Below are positions 1 through 6,978 of a stretch of DNA of 7,081 bases, one piece after another. The notes below the pieces were generated by a model. That model had not been told where the DNA came from, ran no database searches, and saw nothing but the letters and a program-made list of their open reading frames with translations. The position numbers and the translations under genes were made by a program. Every line of letters starts with the position of its first letter. Within the stretch, counting starts at the first letter, position 1. The stretch comes from Odoribacteraceae bacterium (GTDB lineage: Bacteria > Bacteroidota > Bacteroidia > Bacteroidales > Marinifilaceae), in NCBI GenBank assembly GCA_031259905.1, contig JAIRKS010000018.1:1-7081 (forward strand), read 5' to 3'.

Positions 1-208
1 TGGGACGTCCGAAACTCAATTTGGGACGTCCGAAATTCAGTTTGGGACGTCCGAAATTCAGTTTGGGACGCCCGAAATTCAGTTTGGGACGTCCCAAATT
101 CAGTTTGGGACGCCCGAAATCCGGTTTCGGACGTCCGAAATCCGGTTTGGGACGCCCGAAATTCAGTTTGGGACGCCCGAAATCCGGTTTGGGACGCCCG
201 AAATTCGT
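1..208. repeat. Tandem array of 21-bp units with a palindromic core
   Basis: One truncated unit (1-19) is followed by nine contiguous 21-bp units starting at 20, 41, 62, 83, 104, 125, 146, 167 and 188. Each unit is a 16-nt near-palindrome, TTTGGGACGTCCGAAA or its GACGCCC variant, followed by a 5-nt linker that is either TTCAG or TCCGG (the last copy ends TTCGT). The unit at 83 (TTTGGGACGTCCCAAA) and the unit at 125 (TTTCGGACGTCCGAAA) are perfect palindromes; the others carry one or two mismatched pairs. The period equals about two turns of B-DNA, so every copy would face the same side of the helix. The array continues to the left edge, so its full length is unknown. I do not recognise the family. 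The period is a multiple of three and all three forward frames are open through it, so an open frame here is not evidence of coding. Confidence 0.95.
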
Positions 209-230
209 CCCCCGGCGGCAATGACCCGGC

Positions 231-286
231 CTCGCGAGCACGAATCCCGCGCGTTTTCATCCCGTCCCCCGCCTCCCTCTCGCGAG
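231..286. promoter_or_regulatory. Pair of CTCGCGAG palindromes, possible operator
   Basis: The perfect 8-bp palindrome CTCGCGAG occurs at 231-238 and again at 279-286; the second copy extends to a 10-bp palindrome (278-287). Both lie between the repeat array and the 994-aa gene. The second sits 6 bp upstream of the candidate -7 element at 293-300, where a repressor could block polymerase. The rest of 209-327 is GC-rich and I see no other feature in it. Chance occurrence in GC-rich DNA is a real alternative. Confidence 0.25.
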
Positions 287-292
287 AAACAG

Positions 293-300
293 TATCTTCG
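293..300 (+). promoter_or_regulatory. Candidate -7 promoter element of the 994-aa gene
   Basis: TATCTTCG differs by one base from the Bacteroidota -7 consensus TAnnTTTG and would place transcription start about 20 nt before the ATG at 328. No TTTG-like -33 element is seen at the expected spacing of about 19 bp upstream, so the call is weak. Confidence 0.3.
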
Positions 301-327
301 CGGGAAAACCGGGTAACATACCACCGC

Positions 328-3312
328 ATGGAAAAAATTGATCTCGATAAGCTCTACAAGCGCAAGAAAAACGACCGCGACATCTTCCAGGAACTCATGC
401 CGTTCAAGATAAAAGAGATCCTGCTCGTCGCCAATTATTACGACGCCTACACGATCGAACGCGAGGGGCAGTTCTCCGACAAGATCTTCGGCGAGTACCT
501 CCAGTTGAACCTCTTTACCGCGCCGCGCTTTACCTCCGCCGCGAACGAGGCCGCCGCGCTCAAGGAATTAAAGCAAAAACATTTCGACCTGGTCATCATC
601 ATGGCAGGCCTCGACAAGAAAACGCCGCTCGCCATCAGCAAAACCATCAAGAGCCTCTACCCGGGCATCCACCAGCTCATGCTCGTCAATAACAACGCCG
701 ACCTCGCCTATTTCCACCAGATCGAGGAGCAGTACAGGGAGACCATCGAGCGGCTCTTCGTCTGGAACGGCTCGACGAAGATCTTCGTCGCGATGGTGAA
801 CTACCTCGAGGATAAAGAAAACCTCAAGGCAGACACGCGCCTCGGAGACGTACGCGTGATCCTCGTCGTCGAGAACTCCGTCCGCTACTACTCGCGCTAC
901 CTCCCGTTGCTCTACTCCGAGATCATGGCGCAGACGCAAGAGATCATCAAGGACGAAACCGGCACCGACGAGCTTGGACTCATCCTCAAAACACGCGTCC
1001 GCCCGCGCGTCGCCCTCGCCAGCACCTTCGAGGAAGCCGTCGAGATCATCGACAACTACTCGTACAACCTCCTCGGCGTCATCTCCGACGTCCGCTACGC
1101 CCGCGACGGCACGGAAACCGACGACGCCGGCGTACAACTCATCCGCTACGTGCACCACGTCGACCCGCGCGTGCCATGCCTCCTCCAAAGCCAGGAAGCG
1201 GGAAACGCCCTCGAGGCAGCCGCCGCCGGCGCCGATTTCATCAACAAGAATTCCATCACCCTCTCGCTCGACATCAAGGAATTTATCAAGAAAAGACTCG
1301 GCTTCGGCGACTTCGTCTTCCGCGACAAGCTCGGCGAACCCATCGACAAAGCCTCCAACATCGCCGAGTTCAAGCGAAAATTACTCGCCATCCCCGATGA
1401 ATCCATCGAGTTCCACTCCAAGCGTGACGGCATCTCCGCCTGGTTCATGGCACGCGGCGAAATCAACATCGCCAAGAAACTAAAACGATACAGCTTCGAG
1501 TATTTTAAAAGCCCGGCCGAAATACGGCACTTCATCAATACCGTCTTCGAAAACTCGCGCCTCAAAAAATTACGCGGGAGAATCATCAACTTCGACCCCG
1601 CCCTCGTCAACTCCAACCACTACATCACCCGCCTCGGAAAAGGATCCCTCGGCGGAAAAGGACGCGGCCTCGCCTTCATCTCCCACTTCATCGAAAACGT
1701 CTACCTCAAGAAAATCATCCCCGCGCCCCTCGTCACCATCCCCAAAACCGCCATCATCGGCGTCGAGGAGTTCGACCACTTCCTCGAGGAAAACAACCTC
1801 TTCAAGATCATCCACGAGAACGGCCCGCGTGAACACCTCCTCGAGGCCTTCCGCGAAGCCCCGCTCTCCACCAGGCTCCGGCAAAAACTCCGGCAGTACG
1901 CCGACGTCATGACGCGCCCCCTCGCCGTCCGCTCCTCCGGCCTCTTCGAGGACTCCCTCAACCAACCCTTCGCCGGCGTCTACGCCACCTGCCTCATCCC
2001 GAACAATCACCCCGACACCGACGCCCGCCTGCGGGAACTGGAAGACGCCATCAAGTTCGTCTACGCCTCCACCTTCACCGAAAACTCCCGCGCCTACTTC
2101 AAGGCCATCGACAGCCTCATCGAGGAAGAAAAAATGGGAATCATCATCCAGGAAGTCGTCGGCAACGAACACAACGGCCGCTATTACCCCGACATCAGCG
2201 GCGTCGCGCAATCGTACAACTTCTATCCCTTCTCCCACATCCGACCCGGCGACGGCTTCGCCGTCATGGCCATCGGCCTGGGAACACACGTCGTCGGCGG
2301 GGAAAAAGCACACCGCTTCTCCCCAGCCTACCCGAGGCTCAACCTCGGCTCCACCGGCGACATGATCCGCGACTCGCAACGCTCCTTCTACGCGATCGAC
2401 ATGGCAAAACGAGAGAGAGATCTCTATCGCGAGGGAGAAAACGCCGCCATCCGGTCGTACGACCTGAAAGCCGCCGAACAAGACGGCACGCTGGAATACA
2501 GCGCCACCGTACACGATTTCATGAACGACCGCTTCGTGCACGACTTTAACGTGAAAGGACCACGCGTGGTAGACTTCTCGAAGATCCTCCTCTACGACCA
2601 GATCCCGCTGGCGAAAACCCTGCAAATCCTCCTCGACATCTTCGCGCAAGCGATGGGATCGCCCGTCGAAATCGAATTCGCCCTGAACATCGAGAACGCC
2701 ACCCCCGTCTTCTACCTCTTACAAATCAAACCGCTCATCAAACACGAGTACAACGTCGACCTCTCCGGCATCGACATCCCCGAAGAACGCGTCCTGTTGC
2801 GCGCCAACAAGGGAATGGGGAACGGGAAGATCGACTACATACGCGACGTCGTCTACGTCGTGCCCGGCAAGTTCGACCGCCTCAAAACAACCGAAATAGC
2901 AGGCGAAATCAAGCGCCTCAACGACCGCCTCGTCGACGAGGGAGTCAAGTATCTCCTCGTGGGGCCTGGACGATGGGGCACGCGCGACCCGCTCACCGGG
3001 ATCCCCGTCCAGTGGTCGGACATCTCCAACGCGCGGGTGATCGTCGAGCAGGGCCTGCCCGGCTTCCCGCTGGACGCCTCCCTCGGCTCGCACTTCTTTC
3101 ACAACGTGACCTCCCTGCACGTCGGGTACTTCGCCATACCTTTCCAGTCCGACTCCGCGTTTATCCGTGTCGACGTCCTCGAACGGCAGGAGATCGTCGA
3201 GGAACTCGCCTACACGCGACGCGTTCGCTTCGCCGAACCGCTCGCCGTCTGGATGGACGGGAGAAAACAACACTCCATCATCGGCTTCCGCGAGCCACCC
3301 GTGACGGGATGA
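328..3312 (+). CDS. PEP/pyruvate-binding domain protein with two N-terminal receiver-like modules
   Basis: Large (994 aa) cytoplasmic protein without signal peptide or membrane segment. Residues about 28-160 resemble a degenerate receiver: the phospho-acceptor position after FDLVII is Met92. Residues about 174-325 form a second receiver-like module with a better pocket: E182/N183 after ILVV, Asp254 in GVISD, Ser288 and Lys307. Residues about 432-803 are a PPDK/PEP-synthase-type ATP-binding domain, with the glycine-rich loop GSLGGKGRGLA (439-449), AVRSSGLFEDS (533-543), and EIEFALN (781-787) followed by LLQIKPL (797-803). The usual phosphohistidine swivelling domain and PEP/pyruvate TIM barrel are not recognisable. 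Instead the C-terminus carries GPGRWG (879-884) and GSHFFHN (920-926), motifs I recall from similar Bacteroidota proteins often labelled PEP synthase. A simple PEP synthase activity is therefore doubtful; ATP-dependent phosphotransfer controlled by the receiver module is an inference. ATG 328 is the first start of the open frame. The gene stands alone and ends at a strong terminator. Confidence 0.96.
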   Translation: MEKIDLDKLYKRKKNDRDIFQELMPFKIKEILLVANYYDAYTIEREGQFSDKIFGEYLQLNLFTAPRFTSAANEAAALKELKQKHFDLVIIMAGLDKKTPLAISKTIKSLYPGIHQLMLVNNNADLAYFHQIEEQYRETIERLFVWNGSTKIFVAMVNYLEDKENLKADTRLGDVRVILVVENSVRYYSRYLPLLYSEIMAQTQEIIKDETGTDELGLILKTRVRPRVALASTFEEAVEIIDNYSYNLLGVISDVRYARDGTETDDAGVQLIRYVHHVDPRVPCLLQSQEAGNALEAAAAGADFINKNSITLSLDIKEFIKKRLGFGDFVFRDKLGEPIDKASNIAEFKRKLLAIPDESIEFHSKRDGISAWFMARGEINIAKKLKRYSFEYFKSPAEIRHFINTVFENSRLKKLRGRIINFDPALVNSNHYITRLGKGSLGGKGRGLAFISHFIENVYLKKIIPAPLVTIPKTAIIGVEEFDHFLEENNLFKIIHENGPREHLLEAFREAPLSTRLRQKLRQYADVMTRPLAVRSSGLFEDSLNQPFAGVYATCLIPNNHPDTDARLRELEDAIKFVYASTFTENSRAYFKAIDSLIEEEKMGIIIQEVVGNEHNGRYYPDISGVAQSYNFYPFSHIRPGDGFAVMAIGLGTHVVGGEKAHRFSPAYPRLNLGSTGDMIRDSQRSFYAIDMAKRERDLYREGENAAIRSYDLKAAEQDGTLEYSATVHDFMNDRFVHDFNVKGPRVVDFSKILLYDQIPLAKTLQILLDIFAQAMGSPVEIEFALNIENATPVFYLLQIKPLIKHEYNVDLSGIDIPEERVLLRANKGMGNGKIDYIRDVVYVVPGKFDRLKTTEIAGEIKRLNDRLVDEGVKYLLVGPGRWGTRDPLTGIPVQWSDISNARVIVEQGLPGFPLDASLGSHFFHNVTSLHVGYFAIPFQSDSAFIRVDVLERQEIVEELAYTRRVRFAEPLAVWMDGRKQHSIIGFREPPVTG

Positions 3313-3424
3313 ATCCCCCCGGTCGCCCCCCGTGAAATCCCCCGCGAACGACGCCCCGCGGGAGCGAACGAAAAAAGAACGCGGGAAGTACCACGCGGGA
3401 AACCGTGCCAAGACGCTGGAAAAT

Positions 3425-3459
3425 AAATACCCGGGGAGAATGTTCCTCCCCGGGTATTT
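3425..3459. terminator. Bidirectional intrinsic terminator between convergent genes
   Basis: A perfect 14-bp stem is formed by AAATACCCGGGGAG (3425-3438) and its complement (3446-3459) around a 7-nt loop. It lies between the stop of the 994-aa gene (3312) and the stop of the convergent thioredoxin gene (3502). On the minus strand the stem is followed by a T-rich tail (ATTTATTTTCC when read 5'->3'); on the plus strand the tail is only the TATTT at the end of the stem. It probably serves both genes, better for the minus-strand one. Confidence 0.85.
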
Positions 3460-3479
3460 CACGCGCGGGATAGCGCGTG
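3460..3479. other. Small GC-rich inverted repeat beside the terminator
   Basis: CACGCGC (3460-3466) and GCGCGTG (3473-3479) can form a 7-bp stem with a 6-nt loop, directly abutting the main terminator hairpin and 22 bp after the thioredoxin gene stop in its direction of transcription. No T-run follows, so it is not itself a terminator; it could stabilise the 3' end of the minus-strand mRNA or be incidental. Confidence 0.35.
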
Positions 3480-3501
3480 CCCGGACGTGCCCGGCAGCGT
3501 G

Positions 3502-5637
3502 TTACTCCCCGGTTGTCCCCGCGTCCTGTTCTTCTCCTTGTTCCTCGAACAACCTGGAGAGGATCTCTTTGTACTCTTCCAACGTGAACCTCTTCGCGAG
3601 TTTCCCGGCCATCTTCTTCAACGCGTCGAGTTTCCCGGTCGTGTTTTTCTTCAGGTAGTTGAGCGTGAAGATCGCGATGTCGGCGTTCTCTTCGGTCAGG
3701 TAGTCGAGTTTTTTCGTCGCCACCTTCAGCAGTTTCCCCGGGTCATCGGCGGCGTAACCGCTGACGAGGTCGATGCACGCGAACAGCTCTTTCTCCCGCG
3801 TCAACTTGTACGGGGCGAGTTCTTTCTTCAACTTTTCCAACACTCCCGGCCCCGGGGTTTCCTTCCCGAGCAACACCGGGTAGAGTCTCCTCTTGTAAAG
3901 CTCGGTAATCTTTTCGTCGACGGCATCTTTTCCCACGGACGCCTCGAAAGCCTTCTTGTGCGCCAGCAAATAGTTGAGCGTCGCGGAGCCATCCCCGCTG
4001 AACTCGTTACTCTCGTACAAGTACCAGTAGCGCTTGCTCGTCCGCTCGGCGTCACTCAGGAGCGGGTCCAGTATCCCGTGCACCTCGCGCGCCTTGTCCA
4101 TCTCGTAGAAATCGATCAACTGCTCGAGGTACGCGGAGAGGAACTCCTTGTCGCGATTCCCGCCGGCGTACTTCCTGTCGAGCGCGCCGGTAGCGTGCTC
4201 GTCGGTCAGCCCCTTCTTGACCTCCTCGACGATCTTCTCGGAAGAGCCGAAGGTCTTGTGTTGCACGGAGCCGTCCGGGTTCAGGAGGATGAACATCGGG
4301 AAGGCGTACACGTTGTACTTCTTCGCGATCTCGATCCCCTCGCCCTCTTCCATGTCGTACTTCACGTTGATGAAATGCTCGTTAAAGTAGTCGCCGACTT
4401 CCGGACGCGGGAATACCGTGTTCGCCATGTACGCGCAGGGGCCGCACCACGTCGTGTAGCAATCCATGAAGACATACTTACCCTCCCGCTTGGCTTTCGC
4501 GAGGGCTTCCGCCAGCGTGAGGTGCTCCCAGTAGACGCCCGTGGCGGCGGCCTTCTTGTACGGGGCGAAATGCTTCTCCAGCGTGTCCTCGAGCACGGCA
4601 CGGTTTTCTGACGGCAGCTTCCCGATGATCGCGTCGCAGATTGCCACGACTTTTGTCATCAGCGCCTTGTTTTTCATGTCGAGTTTCCTGAAGACAAACG
4701 TGAAGCCGAGCAGGTCGGTCATCGAGAGCGTCTCCACGTTCTTGGCCAGCAGGTCGACGACGGGAACGAAATTCCCCCCCGACGAGAGCTCCCCGGCGCA
4801 CGCCAGCTTGATCTCCAGCACGACGTCCGGCACGAGTTCCCCCCGGCTGACCCGGTCATTGATCGCGACGCGTAGTTTCTCACCGGCCTCGGTCTTCACT
4901 CCTTTAGATACGTAGTCGTTCAACAGGGTGATGTACGACTCGTTCAGGTAGTGGCTTACCTTCTCCTTGCCCACGCTCTTTTCCAACTTCGCTTGGTTCT
5001 TCACGATAAAGTCCAGCGTCTCGGTCGACTTGTCGAGGAGCGGCCAGTAGGTAGCGCTGAGCTTTTCCGCCGGCGTCAGGCTGGCCAGCAGCTCCTTCTT
5101 GATCTTGCCGGCAGTCTGCCCGTCGTTGGCGTCCTGCAGGGCGAAGAGGTAGGTGAGCTTCCTCTCCTTTTTCATCTTCCCCGACGCGTATTCTTTCGCC
5201 AGGACGGCGAGGGAGTTCTTCGGGTCCATTCCCCGTCGCACGCGCGGGATAAAGCTATCCAGTTCGCTGGCACCGACGACGCGATAGCGCTCCGTGCCGT
5301 TGGCGTCGAGGATCAGGAACGTCGGGTAGGCCCTCACGCCGTATTTCTTCGCGATGTCAGGCCCCTCGCCTTTCTCCATGTCAAACTCGACGCAGACGAA
5401 GTGCTTGTTGAAAAAGTTACCCGCCTCCGCGAGCGGGAACACGGAATTCGACATGAACTTGCACGGCCCGCACCAGCTCGTCTGGCAATCGATCATGACC
5501 AATTTCGATTCCGCCCGGGCGCTCTCCAACGCTTCCGCGAGCGAGACGCCCCTGAAATTTACCCCCTGGGGGTACACCGGAAGGCTCGACAACATGCCGG
5601 CCAACACGCTAACAAGTAAAACGATTCTCTTCTTCAT
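3502..5637 (-). CDS. Exported protein with two thioredoxin domains (internal duplication)
   Basis: The protein is 711 aa from the ATG at 5637. That start is chosen because it begins a classic signal peptide (MKKRIVLLVSVLAGMLSS, then cleavage near residue 24); the frame stays open to 5742 but that extension would bury the signal. There is no lipobox Cys, so the product is predicted to be periplasmic. Residues about 31-135 and 373-478 are thioredoxin folds with active sites WCGPC at 55-59 and 397-401 and cis-prolines at P105 and P447. Each is followed by a mostly helical region of roughly 230 residues. The two cores align without gaps over 84 residues (31-114 and 373-456) with 46 identities by my count. 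Both carry an extra Cys five residues before the first active-site Cys (C51, C393). The likely role is thiol-disulfide exchange in the envelope, reductase or isomerase, with unknown partners. The acidic tail (EEQGEEQDAG) is unremarkable. Confidence 0.95.
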   Translation of the reverse strand: MKKRIVLLVSVLAGMLSSLPVYPQGVNFRGVSLAEALESARAESKLVMIDCQTSWCGPCKFMSNSVFPLAEAGNFFNKHFVCVEFDMEKGEGPDIAKKYGVRAYPTFLILDANGTERYRVVGASELDSFIPRVRRGMDPKNSLAVLAKEYASGKMKKERKLTYLFALQDANDGQTAGKIKKELLASLTPAEKLSATYWPLLDKSTETLDFIVKNQAKLEKSVGKEKVSHYLNESYITLLNDYVSKGVKTEAGEKLRVAINDRVSRGELVPDVVLEIKLACAGELSSGGNFVPVVDLLAKNVETLSMTDLLGFTFVFRKLDMKNKALMTKVVAICDAIIGKLPSENRAVLEDTLEKHFAPYKKAAATGVYWEHLTLAEALAKAKREGKYVFMDCYTTWCGPCAYMANTVFPRPEVGDYFNEHFINVKYDMEEGEGIEIAKKYNVYAFPMFILLNPDGSVQHKTFGSSEKIVEEVKKGLTDEHATGALDRKYAGGNRDKEFLSAYLEQLIDFYEMDKAREVHGILDPLLSDAERTSKRYWYLYESNEFSGDGSATLNYLLAHKKAFEASVGKDAVDEKITELYKRRLYPVLLGKETPGPGVLEKLKKELAPYKLTREKELFACIDLVSGYAADDPGKLLKVATKKLDYLTEENADIAIFTLNYLKKNTTGKLDALKKMAGKLAKRFTLEEYKEILSRLFEEQGEEQDAGTTGE

Positions 5638-5795
5638 GCTAAGATCTTTTAATGAGTAACTGCCTCCCGCGATGGAAGGCATATAATACAATACAACTGC
5701 AATGATACGAAATAAAATCCAACGGGCCTCGCGATGTATCAATCCTTAATGTTTTTTCGCCTCGTCGCGCGGAATTGTTACCCGCGACGTCCCGT
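5638..5795 (-). promoter_or_regulatory. AT-rich gap with weak promoter candidate for the thioredoxin gene
   Basis: This 158-bp gap separates the flavoprotein stop from the thioredoxin gene start and is clearly AT-rich from about 5638 to 5760, unlike the flanking genes. On the minus strand TATCATTG (5700-5707) matches TAnnTTTG with one mismatch, about 63 nt before the ATG, but there is no convincing -33 element at 19 bp. The hairpin near 5765-5790 (GTCGCG/CGCGAC) is followed by an A-run on the minus strand, so it is not a terminator for the flavoprotein gene. Confidence 0.35.
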
Positions 5796-6749
5796 TCAAT
5801 CGTCCAGCGTCCACGTCGCGTGTCTCGCCAGCGCCCGCTCGTACTCCGCGACGATCTCCTCGACCACCTCCGCCGCACCCTGCTCGTGACGGAACAGGCT
5901 CGCCACCTGGCCGATTTCCAGCTCGCCGGCCGACAGGTCGCCCTCGAAGATCCCCGCCCGTGCCCGTCCGCTCCCCAGCAACTCCCGCAGCTCGTCCGCC
6001 GACGCGCCGCGCGCCTCCGCCTCCTCGACGGCCGTCATGAAATCGCCCTTCGCCAGGCGCGTCGGGACGAGCTTCTTCAGCAGCAGCCGCGTCTCCCCCT
6101 CCTCCAGCGACAGGCACAGCCGCTTGAAGTTCTCGTGCGCCGAGCTTTCGCGCGTCAACGCGAACCGCGTGCCGACCTGCACCCCGTCCGCCCCCAGCAC
6201 CCGCGCGGCCAGCATCGCCTCGCCCGTCCCGATCCCGCCGGCGGCCAGCAGCGGCAGCGTCGTCACGCGACGAATGGCAGGCAACAGGCAGAGGGTTGTC
6301 GTCTCCTCCCGTCCGTTGTGCCCGCCGGCCTCGAAGCCCTCGGCGACGATCGCGTCCACGCCGGCCTCCTCGCACTTCACGGCGAATCGCGCGCTGCTCA
6401 CTACGTGAACCACGATAATCCCGCGCTCCTGGAAAATTCTCGTCCACGCCCGCGGGCTGCCCGCCGACGTGAAGACGATCGGCACCGCCTCCCCGATGAT
6501 CGCCGACACCATGTCCTCTATATCACGGACCGTCAGCGGGAGGTTCACGCCGAAAGGACGGTTGGTGACGGCACGATAACGCCGCACGTGCTCCTGGAGC
6601 ACCGCCGGCGTCATCGACCCCGCGCCGATCACCCCCAGTCCACCGGCGTTACTTACCGCTGCTGCCAAGCGCCAGCCGCTGCACCATGCCATCCCGCCCT
6701 GCACTACCGGGTAGCGCGTCCCGAATAACTCGTTTATTTTATTCATCAT
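5796..6749 (-). CDS. NAD(P)H-dependent flavin oxidoreductase, FabK / nitronate monooxygenase family
   Basis: The protein is 317 aa, a full-length single-domain TIM barrel of the FMN-dependent nitronate monooxygenase (NMO) family. Motifs in order: QGGMAW (17-22) at the first strand, AGGLGVIG (35-42), NRPFGVNL (63-70), EAGGHNG (140-146) with His144, AAGGIGTG (169-176) and GADGVQVGTRF (186-196) for FMN phosphate binding. Overall length and the GGM-AW and GGH signatures match enoyl-ACP reductase II (FabK), where the equivalent His is catalytic; true nitronate monooxygenases share most of these motifs. I therefore cannot choose between fatty-acid synthesis and nitronate oxidation, and no other fab gene is beside it. 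It is cytoplasmic, without signal peptide. Two adjacent ATGs (6749 and 6746) are possible starts; a perfect -7 element lies about 24 bp upstream. The thioredoxin gene follows on the same strand after 158 bp, so co-transcription is possible but not indicated. Confidence 0.95.
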   Translation of the reverse strand: MMNKINELFGTRYPVVQGGMAWCSGWRLAAAVSNAGGLGVIGAGSMTPAVLQEHVRRYRAVTNRPFGVNLPLTVRDIEDMVSAIIGEAVPIVFTSAGSPRAWTRIFQERGIIVVHVVSSARFAVKCEEAGVDAIVAEGFEAGGHNGREETTTLCLLPAIRRVTTLPLLAAGGIGTGEAMLAARVLGADGVQVGTRFALTRESSAHENFKRLCLSLEEGETRLLLKKLVPTRLAKGDFMTAVEEAEARGASADELRELLGSGRARAGIFEGDLSAGELEIGQVASLFRHEQGAAEVVEEIVAEYERALARHATWTLDD

Positions 6750-6772
6750 TTCTCGTTTTAAACGTTAGATCG

Positions 6773-6780
6773 CAAAGATA
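6773..6780 (-). promoter_or_regulatory. Bacteroidota-type -7 promoter element of the flavoprotein gene
   Basis: On the minus strand TATCTTTG is a perfect match to the Bacteroidota TAnnTTTG -7 consensus. It ends 23 bp upstream of the ATG at 6749, giving a predicted leader of under 20 nt. The -33 position holds only a weak GTTA instead of TTTG. This is the best single phylum marker in the window. Confidence 0.6.
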
Positions 6781-6800
6781 CGCGAATTCACGCGATAACG

Positions 6801-6839
6801 CCCCCCTCGTCGGCTCGTTCCGGGAGCTCGGACGGGGGG
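6801..6839. other. Imperfect G/C-tract hairpin in the divergent intergenic region
   Basis: CCCCCC (6801-6806) pairs with GGGGGG (6834-6839), GTC (6809-6811) with GAC (6831-6833), and GCTC (6813-6816) with GAGC (6824-6827), giving 13 paired bases with a 2-nt bulge, a small internal loop and a 7-nt loop. It lies just upstream of the flavoprotein promoter. No T-run follows on either strand, so it is not an intrinsic terminator. The same C-tract (CCCCCCTCGT, 6801-6810) is also perfectly complementary to ACGAGGGGGG at 6884-6893. Confidence 0.45.
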
Positions 6840-6897
6840 TGAACGGGTAAAATAAGGGGGACGTGAAAAAAAATAGTTAGAAAACGAGGGGGGATTG

Positions 6898-6928
6898 TTT
6901 CATGGTAAGGAAAAACGCGCTACATTCG
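6898..6928 (+). promoter_or_regulatory. Candidate promoter of the right-edge gene
   Basis: TTTC at 6898-6901 and TACATTCG at 6921-6928 are separated by 19 nt, and each differs by one base from the Bacteroidota -33 TTTG and -7 TAnnTTTG elements. Transcription would begin near 6935, about 45 nt before the ATG at 6979. Confidence 0.35.
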
Positions 6929-6978
6929 CCCCGTGAGATACAAATCACGAAACATAATGTACCAAAAGAAGCAGACAA

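Noticed and set aside
1..208. CRISPR array
   Set aside because: Units are contiguous with no unique spacers and the period is only 21 bp.
1570..2649. Long minus-strand open frame (359 codons) and similar ones at 568-1188 and 2719-3462
   Set aside because: They lie antisense to the 994-aa gene, have low-complexity Val/Glu/Asp/Gly-rich translations and no domain motifs; they arise from its strong GC-ending codon bias.
3379..3401. Repeated ACGCGGGAA (3379-3387 and 3393-3401)
   Set aside because: Only two copies in GC-rich intergenic DNA with no symmetry or promoter nearby; likely chance.
3487..4611. Plus-strand open frame of 374 codons
   Set aside because: It is antisense to the thioredoxin gene, whose signal peptide, CGPC motifs and duplication leave no doubt about the true strand.
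5638..5742. Upstream extension of the thioredoxin gene to an ATG at 5742
   Set aside because: It would place 35 residues before a clear signal peptide and it runs through the AT-rich gap that probably carries the promoter.
5740..5795. Terminator after the flavoprotein gene
   Set aside because: The weak stem is followed by an A-run, not a T-run, in the direction of transcription; the T-run is on the plus strand before the stem.
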